NCBI RefSeq assembly: GCF_021608265.1
Contig: NZ_JAKIHP010000002.1
Span: 1-64,000, forward strand
Length of the DNA stretch: 64,000 nucleotides
Direction: 5' to 3'
Source of the DNA: Flavobacterium wongokense
Lineage (GTDB): Bacteria; Bacteroidota; Bacteroidia; Flavobacteriales; Flavobacteriaceae
A program made the translations under genes and the position numbers. The notes beneath the pieces were generated by a model that was not told the origin of the DNA, ran no database searches, and saw nothing but the letters and a program-made list of their open reading frames with translations. Positions 33,108 to 44,388 of the stretch are shown piece by piece (position 1 is the stretch's first letter; each line of letters opens with the position of its first letter).

Positions 33108-33248
33108 TAATTTGAGACTAGTAAACAAAATTAATCTGATACTTTTGATTTTACTGTTAATCTATAGTTAAAGTTAAACTGCGGTAAATATGCTGTTTTC
33201 TCATTAATTACACAACATTTTTTTAACTAAAATATGCTTTATTTTAAC

Positions 33249-33256
33249 TACTTTTG
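33249..33256 (+). promoter_or_regulatory. -7 box before the ABC-F gene
   Basis: TACTTTTG fits TAnnTTTG and lies 25 bases before the ATG. No TTG is seen at the matching -33 distance. Confidence 0.5.
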
Positions 33257-33272
33257 CACCGAAATTTAATAA

Positions 33273-34901
<1,629 letters not shown>

Positions 34902-34905
34902 CAAA

Positions 34906-34937
34906 AAAAAACTCCCGCTATTTGGCGGGAGTTTTTA
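34906..34937. terminator. Bidirectional terminator after the ABC-F gene
   Basis: AAAAACTCCCGC pairs with GCGGGAGTTTTT across a short loop. It serves the ABC-F gene and the converging MORN gene. Confidence 0.9.
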
Positions 34938-35621
34938 TTAAGGATTTATAAGTTCTACTTCGTATTTACCGGGTTTCAGGATTTCGAAGGTAAAGTAACA
35001 TTGGACAATGTTTCCACTTTTGTTGACTGTAAAACTGACTTCACAATTAACCGGTAAGTTGTAATTGGTTATTGATAAACTTTTACCCTGAGGCATCATC
35101 TGTCCCGAAGTGGGAACGATCTTGAAACTGCTGGGAACGTATTTCATTCCTCCTTTTATTACCGAAAAAGTAATGCCTTCTGAATTATCGTCTACTTTTT
35201 TAATGGAATAACTTTCAATTCCGGATATGTTTGAAACAATATAAAGCTCTGCAGGGTCTGTGATGCCGACATAATCACCATTTACCCAATAGCCTTTTTG
35301 TGTCATTGCATTCCCGGCTAAAGAAAAATTAAAAACCCCCTTGCCATTTTTCAGTCCTTTGCTGAAATACCCCGAAAAAGTATTCCCGTTTTTATAGGTG
35401 TATTTTCCTTTGCCATCGGGTAAGCCATTTTTGAATTCACCGCTGTAAGTATCCTCACCCTTTGCGGTTCCCTTTCCATGGGCAAGGCCGTTTTTAATAT
35501 CGCCTTTATAGCTTTTTGAAATTTCACTCATTAAAACACTTGTGGAATCTATTTGTTGAGCGAATAGTTGTGTTGTCGTAAGCAATACAATGCTCATTAA
35601 CAACCAGTATTTTTTAGCCAT
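34938..35621 (-). CDS. Secreted MORN-repeat protein
   Basis: The 227-residue product has a signal peptide (MAKKYWLLMSIVLLTTTQLF then AQ). Residues about 38-100 hold three to four MORN units: YKGDIKNGLAHGKG, YSGEFKNGLPDGKG, FSGYFSKGLKNGKG. The rest (about 120-227) is beta-rich and unassigned. MORN units usually bind lipid or other proteins and often occur in envelope proteins of Bacteroidota. The protein should be periplasmic or outer-membrane associated. It lies on the same strand as two T9SS genes but is separated from them by a terminator. Confidence 0.85.
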   Translation of the reverse strand: MAKKYWLLMSIVLLTTTQLFAQQIDSTSVLMSEISKSYKGDIKNGLAHGKGTAKGEDTYSGEFKNGLPDGKGKYTYKNGNTFSGYFSKGLKNGKGVFNFSLAGNAMTQKGYWVNGDYVGITDPAELYIVSNISGIESYSIKKVDDNSEGITFSVIKGGMKYVPSSFKIVPTSGQMMPQGKSLSITNYNLPVNCEVSFTVNKSGNIVQCYFTFEILKPGKYEVELINP

Positions 35622-35680
35622 TATTTTAATCCTTTTGAATTTGTTTCAAAAATAGCAAAATCCATGACTATATTCCTAAA

Positions 35681-35714
35681 TATAAAAAAACTCCCAAGTG
35701 TAAGCTCGGGAGTC
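35681..35714 (-). terminator. Terminator after the RCC1-like gene
   Basis: ACTCCC (35690-35695) pairs with GGGAGT (35708-35713); on the minus strand a run of seven T follows. The half ACTCCCAAGTGT is the same as in the terminator at 37190-37224. Confidence 0.8.
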
Positions 35715-35728
35715 ATGATTTTAAATAA

Positions 35729-37129
35729 TTAGTTTTTGAGAAGTTTAATATTTTGTAATTTTTCGCCTGCAGTAATCTTTATCAGATAAGTTCCTTTAAC
35801 CAATTGTGACACATTTAATTGATGTTGATTTGCTGGTGAAGTCAGTGTTTCCGAATTAATCAATCTTCCCTGTATATCGAACAATTCAATATTTTGAATT
35901 GGAGTTTGGTTTGTTTCTATGGTTACAAAATCATTTGCCGGATTTGGATAGAGTTTGGCTGAGTCGGCATTTAGGGTTATTTCCTCATTATCCAGCGTCC
36001 TGCAATTATTGACTGAGCTTGGAAAAAGCACATAATCAGCGGTGTTGCCAATTCCCAGAAGAAAACCAAAATTAAGTCCCCATGACCAATTAGCACCAGC
36101 AGTTGTCATGGCGAAAGTATTGTGTGAGCCCACGGCAACGCTCATCCAATTGGTACCCGAACCTACCTGGATTGGAGATAATACGCCAACAAAATTATCC
36201 CTAGTTCCATTCCCAATTTGCCCGGCATTGTTCAAACCCCATTCCCAAATGGTTCCATCAGACCTCAGGGCTACATTATGACCAACTCCTGTTGCAACTT
36301 TAGTAAAAGTACCCGCAATTGCAATTTGAGTCCATGTATTTTTATCTACTGTTGTACCGTCTCCCAATTGTCCAATTGTATTTACACCGGTTGACCATAA
36401 AGTGCCATCTGTTTTTACGGCAATGCTGTGGGCATTACCACCTGAAATTTGTGCCCAGTTGGTACCTGTTCCAATCTGTGTTGGGACAATTTTATCAACA
36501 TTGGTACCATCTCCTAAACTTCCATAGGCATTAAATCCCCATCCCCATAAAGAGCCATTGGTTTTGATGCCAAAGGAATGATAATAGCCTTGGTAGATAT
36601 TCTGCCAGTCGTTGGCAGTTCCAATCTGCGTAGGAACCAGTCGGTCGATTAAGGTTCCGTCACCGATATTCCCATCGGCATTTTGTCCCCATCCCCAAAG
36701 CGTTCCGTTTGTTTTTATAGCCATTGAATGAAATCTTCCTGTAGTAACCATTCTCCAATCGCTGTCTGTTCCTATCTGTGTTGGAACTGTAATCTCGTTT
36801 CGAGTGCCATTGCCTAAAAAACCAAGATGGTTTTCTCCCCAGGCCCATAATGTACCGTCACTTTTTATAGCTAATGTCCAATAATCGCCCACGGCTACCT
36901 GTGCCCAGTCTGAATCGGTTCCAACCTGTATCGGATTAGTACTCGCTGTTGTTGTTCCGTTTCCTAGCTGATGGTTGGAGTTTCCTCCCCATATCCATAA
37001 GGTATGGTCAGCCCGTAATGCAACGCTATGAATCCTGCCGCCTTTCATTTCCATCCAGCAAGGTTGTGCAATGCCGAATTGGGTTAAAAAAAGAAAGGCA
37101 AATGTTAAGTAGGTGAAGTTTGTTTTCAT
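35729..37129 (-). CDS. Secreted RCC1-repeat protein with T9SS type A sorting domain
   Basis: The 466-residue product has a signal peptide (MKTNFTYLTFAFLFLTQFGI then AQ) and about seven RCC1-like blades of roughly 50 residues with the pattern SDGTLWAWGENHLGFLGNGT, likely one beta-propeller. The end is a type A sorting domain: KLYPNPANDFVTIET, IELFDIQGRLI and GTYLIKITAGEKLQNIKLLKN. It should be exported across the outer membrane. RCC1-type propellers bind proteins or sugars; the target is unknown. It follows a larger T9SS gene on the same strand, each with its own terminator. Confidence 0.9.
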   Translation of the reverse strand: MKTNFTYLTFAFLFLTQFGIAQPCWMEMKGGRIHSVALRADHTLWIWGGNSNHQLGNGTTTASTNPIQVGTDSDWAQVAVGDYWTLAIKSDGTLWAWGENHLGFLGNGTRNEITVPTQIGTDSDWRMVTTGRFHSMAIKTNGTLWGWGQNADGNIGDGTLIDRLVPTQIGTANDWQNIYQGYYHSFGIKTNGSLWGWGFNAYGSLGDGTNVDKIVPTQIGTGTNWAQISGGNAHSIAVKTDGTLWSTGVNTIGQLGDGTTVDKNTWTQIAIAGTFTKVATGVGHNVALRSDGTIWEWGLNNAGQIGNGTRDNFVGVLSPIQVGSGTNWMSVAVGSHNTFAMTTAGANWSWGLNFGFLLGIGNTADYVLFPSSVNNCRTLDNEEITLNADSAKLYPNPANDFVTIETNQTPIQNIELFDIQGRLINSETLTSPANQHQLNVSQLVKGTYLIKITAGEKLQNIKLLKN

Positions 37130-37189
37130 GATGTTTTTTGTTTATAACTACTAGTAACAAAAACTTAAAAAGGTTGCTCTGACTATGAC

Positions 37190-37224
37190 AAAAAAAAACT
37201 CCCAAGTGTGAAACTTGGGAGTTT
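37190..37224 (-). terminator. Terminator after the 1007-residue T9SS gene
   Basis: ACTCCCAAGT (37198-37207) and ACTTGGGAGT (37213-37222) form a perfect 10-bp stem; on the minus strand eight or more T follow. Confidence 0.9.
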
Positions 37225-37243
37225 TAAAGGAATTGTTTATGTA

Positions 37244-40200
37244 TTATTCTTTGATGACCTTGGCATACATCACTTCATTTCCGGTGAATATTTTCACGAT
37301 GTAATTTCCGGTTTTCAAAGCGCTTAGGTTTATTGTATTATTGGATACGCCACTTGTAATAATAACTCTTCCACTTACATCATAGATTTCCGCTTTTGTA
37401 ATTTCAATTGTAGTTTCAAAATGCAGATTGTCCTTTACAGGGTTTGGGTAGGCAACCAGTTTAGGATGTATAGCTGAGTCATCCATTCCTAAATTCTGTA
37501 TGGTCGTTACGAATGTATTGGTAACGACGGGAGCATTATAATCAAAGTAAATATTGGCTGAGTTGCTAAAGGTAGTTCCGTTTGTTAAAGTTGATTTCAG
37601 CTTTATTTTGAAAACAATATACCCATACCTCAATTCGCTTGGCGTGCCCGGAAGCATAATGTTTTCAAAGAAGAATTCCACTTTATTGTTCTCGGTAACG
37701 GTCATTCTAAAAGGATGGCTTGCATCAATTGCCTGAATGCTGTTAACGTCAAACTTGGCCGTATTGATAACATCCTTAACAACTACATTGATGGCTTCTG
37801 CGCTTCCGGTATTTTCAAAGCGTATCATATAGTTTACATAATCCCCAATTTTAATAGTGCCAACCGAACTTCCTTCCAAGCAGGTTTTATCATTTGGATC
37901 ATGTGAATTCCGAACTACCTGATTTAGGTTAAAAACATTATCGTTTGGAGTTTCATCGGCTAAGACAGGATTAATCGTAGCTGCGTAATGAAGCGGGCTT
38001 CCATCGTCTAATGGAGGAGTTTCCGTTGGAGTATTCAGGTTCATTTCTACAACTATCTGTTTTGTTTCAAATCGGTTTAAATTGAAATCCCAATTCAGCA
38101 TTCCCGTTGACTGGCTTGTTGGAGCTACAGATGAGGCAACCAAATCCATCACAGCATCATCGTATTGGAAGGCAAGATTGCCAGACAGCACTGTGGTACC
38201 TTTGTTTTTGTAGATGATTTTATATTTGGCATTGAGTCCGGGACGCGCAACATTGATTGGAATAATTGTCACATCCAAATCGTTGTGGGTTCCATTTGGC
38301 ACAATGCAGATATCCTGGGTTTGAATATTGTCGTAAGTTGTAAAGCTGGAAGCGAAAGGTGTTGGAACAACAAAATATCCCGGATTTTCAAAAACAGGAA
38401 CCGAGGTGTAATTTCCAAGCCCTAAATATTGTAAATAATCACCGGTAGCGTTAGAGGCAGTGTAACTGTTTACTAGCCCGGCCGTAGATTTTATGTTCAT
38501 ATTTGGGACAATAACATCGTTGTTATCGCAACCATTTGCATCACCGTCAAACCGTACTTTTCCAATAAGGCTGTTGAAACTTCCTTCTGGTGCCAACGTC
38601 TCGCAATAATTTGTCACAACAGTATTGGCAGGAAGATCCCAATTAGACATTCCGTTAGGGAAAATCGCATTGTCATAATCAGTATTGTCAATGCAGAGCG
38701 TTAAGCCGTTGCCATCATTGTAAATGTCGCCATCATTGTCTTCGACACCATTTTTAATGGATAAATATCTTAGTTTCGGATAGGTGATGTCAATCTGAGG
38801 TAAAGCAGTACAACCGCTTAAGTCAATTGACAAATCATTGACAGGAAATGTCGGTTGGGTTATAGTAGTAAAATTGGTGAGTTCAAAGTGATTAAAATTT
38901 GGCAGATGACCAAAATCCAAAGTATTAAAAAAGCTGTCGTAAGCTATGAAATTAGTAAAAAACTGACTCGTTATTGGAAAAGGATTTACGATTCTACAGT
39001 ATTGTAATTTTACTTTTTTCAGTTTGCTGCTTTGGTCGATGTTATTTAACGTAATGCCTTGATTTGACCATTCAGAGTCTGAAGAATTAAATATATAACC
39101 ATTAAAGTCAATCTCTTCCAAATTATTTGCAGGCGCAAGATTAATATTGATATTCAAAAAATTAATGAATTGAGGAAGCTGGCTAAGGATACCTATTTTT
39201 TTTAGGTTTACGTTTTGTGAAAAATCCAAATTACCCGTTGGTAGTTCCTGAAAGCTCACTTCTGATAAATTGGGATTATTACCAAAATTTATTGTGAACT
39301 GCATTCCGGGATTATCATCTCCATCAAATGAAATGTCGTGGGTTGTAAATTTCTCCAAATGGGTTAGGGGCGAAAGGTCTAAATTTAGTATCGGATTATA
39401 ATTCCTTAAAAAATTCAGTTCCTTCAGGTTAGGGAAATCTGTTGGATTGAATATCTGGCAGGTAGGACAACCCGTAGACGGATTTGCAGGATCGGTAGAA
39501 GCAAAAGTCAGCGATTCTAAATTGTGGAAATTCCCTATAGGCAAACCACCGAAAAATTGACCGATTACCAATGTTTTTATGTTTTGCGGATAAACAGGAG
39601 CATCCAACGGATTGTAATCGGTGAATGTCATTACGGCTGCATCTCCATTTGAAGTAAAATTGGTGCCTAGATATAGACGGTTTACCTGCATGTGGTATTT
39701 AAGGGCGGAATAAGGAAAGTTAATCCCAAATTTATTTATGGTTATATCCTGAAGCGCAAGTCTTTTTAAATAATTGATACTTAGGAAAACAGGAGTCATT
39801 CCCCTAAAAGTTTTTAATGTTGCCGTAGGCGAATCATAAGTAAGTGTTGAAGTCCCGGTACTTAATAATAGGGTTTCCAAATTTGCCTTTGTTCCAAGAT
39901 TAAGGCTTCCTATAGCTATATCTATATAATTAATAAGATTCAATCCGGTTAAATCTGCTACTCCCGATAAAGGATTACCGGTGCAGACCAGTTTTGTCAG
40001 ATTTGTAAAGCTATTAATTCCAACCAGGCTGGCAATGCCTGAGGATGAAATATTAAGTTCACTTACCTGCTGCGCTTCGGTTTCCTGTATTTCACCATCG
40101 GCATTGGCATCGACTGCAAAATAACTTCCGCCCAGGTTTTTTGCGGTAGTATTGCTCGCGGAAGAGTTTACAATTTTGGTTTTAAAATTGGCGTTTCCGA

Positions 40201-40267
40201 AAGTTACATTCTGTGCAGATAAAATGTTGCCTGCAATAACAGAAAGAAAGAGTATTTTTAATTTCAT
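37244..40267 (-). CDS. Large secreted LRR-like protein with DUF11-like and T9SS type A domains
   Basis: The 1007-residue protein has a signal peptide (first 19 residues, LKILFLSVIAGNILSAQ), a calcium-type loop DANADGEIQETE (53-64), then a long irregular leucine-rich region (about 70-570) with units such as LEKFTTHDISFD and LKELNFLRNYNP. A second part contains CDNNDV and the segment HDPNDKTCLEGSSVGTIKIG, which leads a DUF11-like conserved-repeat domain (about 790-920). The end is a sorting domain with LVAYPNPVKDNLHFE and GNYIVKIFTGNEVMYAKVIKE. It is expected at the surface and may mediate adhesion or binding. The function is not known. Confidence 0.88.
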   Translation of the reverse strand: MKLKILFLSVIAGNILSAQNVTFGNANFKTKIVNSSASNTTAKNLGGSYFAVDANADGEIQETEAQQVSELNISSSGIASLVGINSFTNLTKLVCTGNPLSGVADLTGLNLINYIDIAIGSLNLGTKANLETLLLSTGTSTLTYDSPTATLKTFRGMTPVFLSINYLKRLALQDITINKFGINFPYSALKYHMQVNRLYLGTNFTSNGDAAVMTFTDYNPLDAPVYPQNIKTLVIGQFFGGLPIGNFHNLESLTFASTDPANPSTGCPTCQIFNPTDFPNLKELNFLRNYNPILNLDLSPLTHLEKFTTHDISFDGDDNPGMQFTINFGNNPNLSEVSFQELPTGNLDFSQNVNLKKIGILSQLPQFINFLNININLAPANNLEEIDFNGYIFNSSDSEWSNQGITLNNIDQSSKLKKVKLQYCRIVNPFPITSQFFTNFIAYDSFFNTLDFGHLPNFNHFELTNFTTITQPTFPVNDLSIDLSGCTALPQIDITYPKLRYLSIKNGVEDNDGDIYNDGNGLTLCIDNTDYDNAIFPNGMSNWDLPANTVVTNYCETLAPEGSFNSLIGKVRFDGDANGCDNNDVIVPNMNIKSTAGLVNSYTASNATGDYLQYLGLGNYTSVPVFENPGYFVVPTPFASSFTTYDNIQTQDICIVPNGTHNDLDVTIIPINVARPGLNAKYKIIYKNKGTTVLSGNLAFQYDDAVMDLVASSVAPTSQSTGMLNWDFNLNRFETKQIVVEMNLNTPTETPPLDDGSPLHYAATINPVLADETPNDNVFNLNQVVRNSHDPNDKTCLEGSSVGTIKIGDYVNYMIRFENTGSAEAINVVVKDVINTAKFDVNSIQAIDASHPFRMTVTENNKVEFFFENIMLPGTPSELRYGYIVFKIKLKSTLTNGTTFSNSANIYFDYNAPVVTNTFVTTIQNLGMDDSAIHPKLVAYPNPVKDNLHFETTIEITKAEIYDVSGRVIITSGVSNNTINLSALKTGNYIVKIFTGNEVMYAKVIKE

Positions 40268-40380
40268 AAATACTATGTTTTGATGTTTTGACAGTTGTAT
40301 ACCAATAAGATATAGGTGATAAATGTAATAAAAATTTTATTCAGAAACATTTTACTTTTGAACATAATTTTTAGCATCAG

Positions 40381-40411
40381 TTGACACACTCAATAAAAAA
40401 TACTACTTTTA
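40381..40411 (+). promoter_or_regulatory. Possible pyrRB promoter
   Basis: TTG (40381-40383) and TACTTTTA (40404-40411) are 20 bases apart, just upstream of pyrR. A second -7-like box, TACTTTTG, lies at 40353-40360. No attenuator hairpin is visible before pyrR. Confidence 0.5.
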
Positions 40412-40430
40412 CAACCCAAACAACACTATC

Positions 40431-40964
40431 ATGAGTCAAAAAGTATTGCTCACTTCAAAAGAAGTCAATATCATACTCCATCGTTTGGCTTGTCAGTTAA
40501 TCGAAAACCACCTCGATTTTTCCAATTCAGTACTTATCGGAATCCAGCCAAGAGGTGTTTCACTCGCACAACGATTGAAGACTATTTTAGAAACCGATTA
40601 CAAGATCAAGAACATACCACTCGGATTTTTGGATATCACATTTTTCCGTGATGATTTCCGTCGTGGCGAAAAGCAACTGGAAGCCAATAAAACGCAAATC
40701 GATTTTTTGGTAGAAGATAAAAAAGTCGTCTTTATTGATGACGTACTTTTTACAGGAAGAAGCATTCGTGCAGCATTAACCGCAATACAGTCTTTCGGAA
40801 GGCCTTCAGAAATAGAATTGTTGGTACTCATAGACAGGAGATTCAGCCGTCATCTGCCAATCCAGCCCGATTACAGAGGCCGTCAGGTAGACGTGATAAA
40901 TGATGAAAATGTAAAAGTCTGCTGGAAGGAAAAAGACGGAGAAGATGCAGTATACCTGATGTAA
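40431..40964 (+). CDS. pyrR: Bifunctional PyrR: pyrimidine regulator/uracil phosphoribosyltransferase
   Basis: The 177-residue protein is a type I phosphoribosyltransferase with the PRPP loop VVFIDDVLFTGRSIRAAL (about 98-115). VLIGIQPRGVSLAQRL and PLGFLDITFFRDDF are PyrR features. In Bacillus-like bacteria PyrR binds pyr mRNA to attenuate transcription and also makes UMP from uracil. Here it precedes pyrB after 49 bases, so the operon context holds, but I see no PyrR-type attenuator in the short leader. The RNA-binding role in this organism is therefore uncertain; the transferase activity is likely. Cytoplasmic. Confidence 0.92.
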   Translation: MSQKVLLTSKEVNIILHRLACQLIENHLDFSNSVLIGIQPRGVSLAQRLKTILETDYKIKNIPLGFLDITFFRDDFRRGEKQLEANKTQIDFLVEDKKVVFIDDVLFTGRSIRAALTAIQSFGRPSEIELLVLIDRRFSRHLPIQPDYRGRQVDVINDENVKVCWKEKDGEDAVYLM

Positions 40965-41013
40965 TATAATAATTTAGATTGAACAGACACACAACAATAA
41001 CAACACAACAACA

Positions 41014-41940
41014 ATGTCCGAACTATCAGTCAACCATTTATTAGGCATAAAATATCTGAACAAAAAAGATATTGATTTGATTTTTGAAACGGCAGACCAT
41101 TTCAAGGAAGTGATCAATCGTCCCATCAAAAAAGTGCCTTCGCTGCGCGACATTACCATTGCCAATATTTTTTTTGAAAACAGTACACGAACCAAACTCT
41201 CATTCGAACTGGCACAAAAAAGGCTTTCCGCTGATGTAATTAGTTTTTCAACGGCGCAGTCTTCGGTAAAAAAAGGGGAAACGCTGATTGATACTGTAAA
41301 CAATATCCTTTCGATGAAAGTGGATATGGTTGTGATGCGCCATGCCAATCCCGGAGCGGCTTATTTTCTGTCACAAAATGTAAAGGCAAGCATCATTAAC
41401 GCTGGCGACGGGGCACACGAACACCCAACGCAGGCACTTTTGGACAGTTATTCCATAAGGGAAAGACTGGGCAAAGTAGGAGGAAAGAAGGTGGTAATTG
41501 TAGGTGATATTTTGCACTCGAGAGTGGCTTTGTCCAACATTTATGCACTACAGATGCAGGGCGCAGAAGTAAAAGTCTGCGGGCCAAAAACACTAATCCC
41601 GAAATACATTGAAAGCCTTGGTGTAACGGTTGAACCCAATTTGAGAAAAGCCCTGGAATGGTGCGATGTAGCGAATATGTTACGTGTTCAGAACGAGCGG
41701 ATGGATGTGAATTATTTCCCTTCCACACGAGAATATGCCCAACAATATGGTGTAGACAAGCAACTTTTGGATTCCTTGGGCAAGGAAATTGTCATCATGC
41801 ATCCCGGACCAATAAACAGAGGTGTAGAAATCACTTCAGATGTAGCTGATTCTAAACAATCGGTCATCTTAGACCAGGTTGAAAACGGCGTAGCCATAAG
41901 AATGGCGGTCATTTATCTTTTGGCTTCTAAAATACAGTAA
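41014..41940 (+). CDS. pyrB: Aspartate carbamoyltransferase catalytic subunit
   Basis: It makes N-carbamoyl-aspartate from carbamoyl phosphate and aspartate, the committed step of pyrimidine synthesis. The 308-residue protein has the carbamoyl-phosphate motif ENSTRTKLSFE (about 54-64), MRHANPGAAYFLS, INAGDGAHEHPTQALLD (about 128-144), ILHSRVALSN and IMHPGPINRGVEI. Ornithine carbamoyltransferase is excluded by HPTQALLD and the late PGPINRG. No pyrI lies beside it. It is second in the pyrR-pyrB operon, and a strong terminator follows. Confidence 0.97.
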   Translation: MSELSVNHLLGIKYLNKKDIDLIFETADHFKEVINRPIKKVPSLRDITIANIFFENSTRTKLSFELAQKRLSADVISFSTAQSSVKKGETLIDTVNNILSMKVDMVVMRHANPGAAYFLSQNVKASIINAGDGAHEHPTQALLDSYSIRERLGKVGGKKVVIVGDILHSRVALSNIYALQMQGAEVKVCGPKTLIPKYIESLGVTVEPNLRKALEWCDVANMLRVQNERMDVNYFPSTREYAQQYGVDKQLLDSLGKEIVIMHPGPINRGVEITSDVADSKQSVILDQVENGVAIRMAVIYLLASKIQ

Positions 41941-41943
41941 TAA

Positions 41944-41972
41944 AAAAGTCCCGAATTATTCGGGACTTTTCT
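41944..41972. terminator. Bidirectional terminator after pyrB
   Basis: AAAAGTCCCGAA pairs with TTCGGGACTTTT around TTA, with A and T flanks. It also ends the converging DUF349 gene. Confidence 0.9.
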
Positions 41973-41973
41973 T

Positions 41974-44205
41974 TTATTCAGTTTTGATACTTCTAAGTTG
42001 TTTTAGCTTTTCTTTCCAGGTAGCCAATTCTTCTTTTTGTTTCTCAATGTTTTTCATTACTTCCTTTACCATTGGATTATCTGATTTTGCATTGGCAAAA
42101 AATTGAATGTTGTTCTCCAACTGGAAAAGATTTCCTTGTACTTCATCAATCTTACGCATGATGAATACTTTTTCGTTGTCTAATTTTCGGGTGTTATCAG
42201 CGCCAGAAAGGTTATCAATTCTGTTGGCATAACGCGCCATTTCATTATCCTTCTTGCTTGAGCTCAGTTTTTCGAACAGGAAATCAAGGATTTTATTGAA
42301 TTTGCCTTCAATATGTCGGCGTGCGAATGGCACTTTTCCAAAGCCTTTCCAGGTTTCGATGTGGGCTTTTATCGCATCCAAATCGGTTTTATGATCGCCA
42401 ACCAATTCGAAACCTTTGATGGTTTCAAGATATGCTTTCTTGCTTTCAAAAGCCTGTAATTCTTCTTCGTTAACTTCAGATTTCTGCTCTTTCAGCTTTT
42501 CAAAATATTCGTTGCAGGCAGCCCTGAATTCCGCCCAAAGTTTGTCTGAAAACTTTCTTGGAACATGTCCAATGGTTTTCCACTCTTCCTGGATTTGCTT
42601 GAATATTGGAGTAGTTGCTGCATAATCGGTACTTTCCTTTAGTTCATTTGCTTTGGCAACCAAAGCCTGTTTTTTGGAAAGGTTATCGTTCTGGTCTTTT
42701 TTGATGTCTTTATAGAAAGAGTTTTTCAATACATTGAAACTTCTCACTGCATTTTTGAAGTCGTTCCAGGTTTGGTCTGTAACTTCAGCCGGAACTTTCC
42801 CTGCGCTGAAGAACTGATTGCGCAAAGCCTCCACTTTTTCAATCTGGCCTAACCAGGCTGCATGGGAGTTTACTTTTTCCTGAGCCAAAACCTCGATTTG
42901 GGCAATGATTTCTTTTTTCTTGTCTAAATTTCCTTTTTCAACTTCGCGAAGCTGTTCAAACAAACCTTCGCGTTTGTCGTGCATCTGCTTGGTCAGTTCA
43001 CTGAATTTGTTCCAAATTTCCTCACGGTTTTCTCTCGAAACCGGACCGATATCCTCTTTCCAGATGCGGTGTAAATCCTGTAATTCACGGAATGCTTTGT
43101 TAACGTCTTCCTCTTTTACCAATTCTTCAACGCGCTCAATGATCTTAAGCTTCTGAACCAAATTGTGTTTGAAATCCAAATCACGGATTTCACGGTCCAA
43201 ATGCAATACATCATAGAAATTCTCTAAATGGAAATGGTAGTTATTCCAAACGTGGTTGTATTTGTCTTTTGGAATTGGTCCAGCCACTTTCCAACGGTCA
43301 CGGATATCATTGAATTTCTTCAAAGTAACCGGAATGCTGTCTTGGCTGTGTATTAGGTTTTTCAATTCCTCTACAATTGCCAACCTGTTTTCTAAGTTAG
43401 ATTTAAGGCTGTTTTGTAGGCTTTGGAAATGATTATTTTTCTTGTCTCTGTATTGAGAGTATAATTGGTCAAATTTTGCTTTTAAAGGGAAATGATAATG
43501 AAAATCCTCGGTAGTTTCCGGATTTTCAGCATGGAATTCCTCTTTCTTTTCATCAATGAAATGATGGTATTTTGATAAGAATGATTTTTTTAATTCTTCA
43601 ACGTGGTCCTTAACTGACATCATTTTTTCGACAGCAACCAATACGGCTAATTCGTCAACCAATTGCTCCATTGACAAGGTATCGTAATCCAGCATAGGAA
43701 TGTCGTGACGCTCTTTTAAAGTTTCGTCTTCGCTTTCCTCAGCGTTTACCTCTTCAATGGCACTGATCACCGATTGGCTGTCAGATTCAATCATTGGAGA
43801 ATCATCTTCCGCCTGTTCGTCAGTTAATTCAATAACTTCTTCTTCAGCTTCAGGTTCAGCTACAACAGCTTCGACAGTTTCTTCAACAAGCGCTTCTTTT
43901 TCGGCAGCAACTTCAAGTTCGTCTTCTGTAAGTGACTCAGTTAAAACAGCTACTTTCTCTTCAGTAGCTTCTTCAACCGGAGCTTCAGCTTCAATTTCCG
44001 TCGCAGTTTCCTCCACAGTTTCTTCTGCAACTTCCTCAACAGGAACTTCTACTTCTGCAGTTGCTTCTTCGGCTTCTACTACAGCTTCGTTTTCCTCCTG
44101 GACTTCAACAGGAATTTCTTGATTTTCAGCCGTTGTCACTTCTTGTGATTCATTAGCCACGTTTCCATCTGCATCTTGCAGGTTATCATTCTTTTCTTCT
44201 AACAT
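41974..44205 (-). CDS. DUF349-repeat protein with acidic N-terminus
   Basis: The 743-residue protein begins with about 165 residues that are mostly Glu, Ala, Val and Thr and look disordered. It then has about five DUF349 repeats of roughly 70-75 residues, each a charged helical unit with a Trp pair, for example FNDIRDRWKVAGPIPKDKY, LQDLHRIWKEDIGPVSRENR and FKQIQEEWKTIGHVPRKFSD. A coiled coil closes the protein. There is no signal or membrane helix. DUF349 proteins are widespread in Bacteroidota and their function is not established to my knowledge. The acidic part creates a long Ser/Thr-rich false frame on the other strand. Confidence 0.88.
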   Translation of the reverse strand: MLEEKNDNLQDADGNVANESQEVTTAENQEIPVEVQEENEAVVEAEEATAEVEVPVEEVAEETVEETATEIEAEAPVEEATEEKVAVLTESLTEDELEVAAEKEALVEETVEAVVAEPEAEEEVIELTDEQAEDDSPMIESDSQSVISAIEEVNAEESEDETLKERHDIPMLDYDTLSMEQLVDELAVLVAVEKMMSVKDHVEELKKSFLSKYHHFIDEKKEEFHAENPETTEDFHYHFPLKAKFDQLYSQYRDKKNNHFQSLQNSLKSNLENRLAIVEELKNLIHSQDSIPVTLKKFNDIRDRWKVAGPIPKDKYNHVWNNYHFHLENFYDVLHLDREIRDLDFKHNLVQKLKIIERVEELVKEEDVNKAFRELQDLHRIWKEDIGPVSRENREEIWNKFSELTKQMHDKREGLFEQLREVEKGNLDKKKEIIAQIEVLAQEKVNSHAAWLGQIEKVEALRNQFFSAGKVPAEVTDQTWNDFKNAVRSFNVLKNSFYKDIKKDQNDNLSKKQALVAKANELKESTDYAATTPIFKQIQEEWKTIGHVPRKFSDKLWAEFRAACNEYFEKLKEQKSEVNEEELQAFESKKAYLETIKGFELVGDHKTDLDAIKAHIETWKGFGKVPFARRHIEGKFNKILDFLFEKLSSSKKDNEMARYANRIDNLSGADNTRKLDNEKVFIMRKIDEVQGNLFQLENNIQFFANAKSDNPMVKEVMKNIEKQKEELATWKEKLKQLRSIKTE

Positions 44206-44337
44206 TTTGTAAAATGTTTTAAGGGTTACACAATATGAGGGCGAAAGATAAGAAACACGCTCTAAAATTCAAAGTAAAACAACGCTTTATGTACTATATT
44301 TGGGGTATTTCGGCTACTTTTTCGATTAAAAACAAAA

Positions 44338-44364
44338 AAACGCTGTTGAATTTCAACAGCGTTT
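44338..44364 (-). terminator. Terminator after the endonuclease gene
   Basis: AAACGCTGTTGAA and TTCAACAGCGTTT form a 13-bp perfect stem; T follows on the minus strand. Confidence 0.9.
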
Positions 44365-44388
44365 AGGGTATAATTGGAATTATTAAAT

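Noticed and set aside
40964-41013. PyrR-type attenuator in the pyrR-pyrB gap
   Set aside because: The 49-base gap is A-rich (ACAACAACAA type) and has no hairpin.
43757-44122. 121-codon Ser/Thr-rich plus-strand frame
   Set aside because: It is the exact antisense of the Glu/Ala-rich N-terminus of the DUF349 protein, where GAA-rich codons read as TTC and TCT on the other strand.
44235-44366. 43-codon plus-strand frame between the DUF349 and endonuclease genes
   Set aside because: Its last third is the terminator hairpin of the endonuclease gene, and no promoter or conserved pattern supports it.
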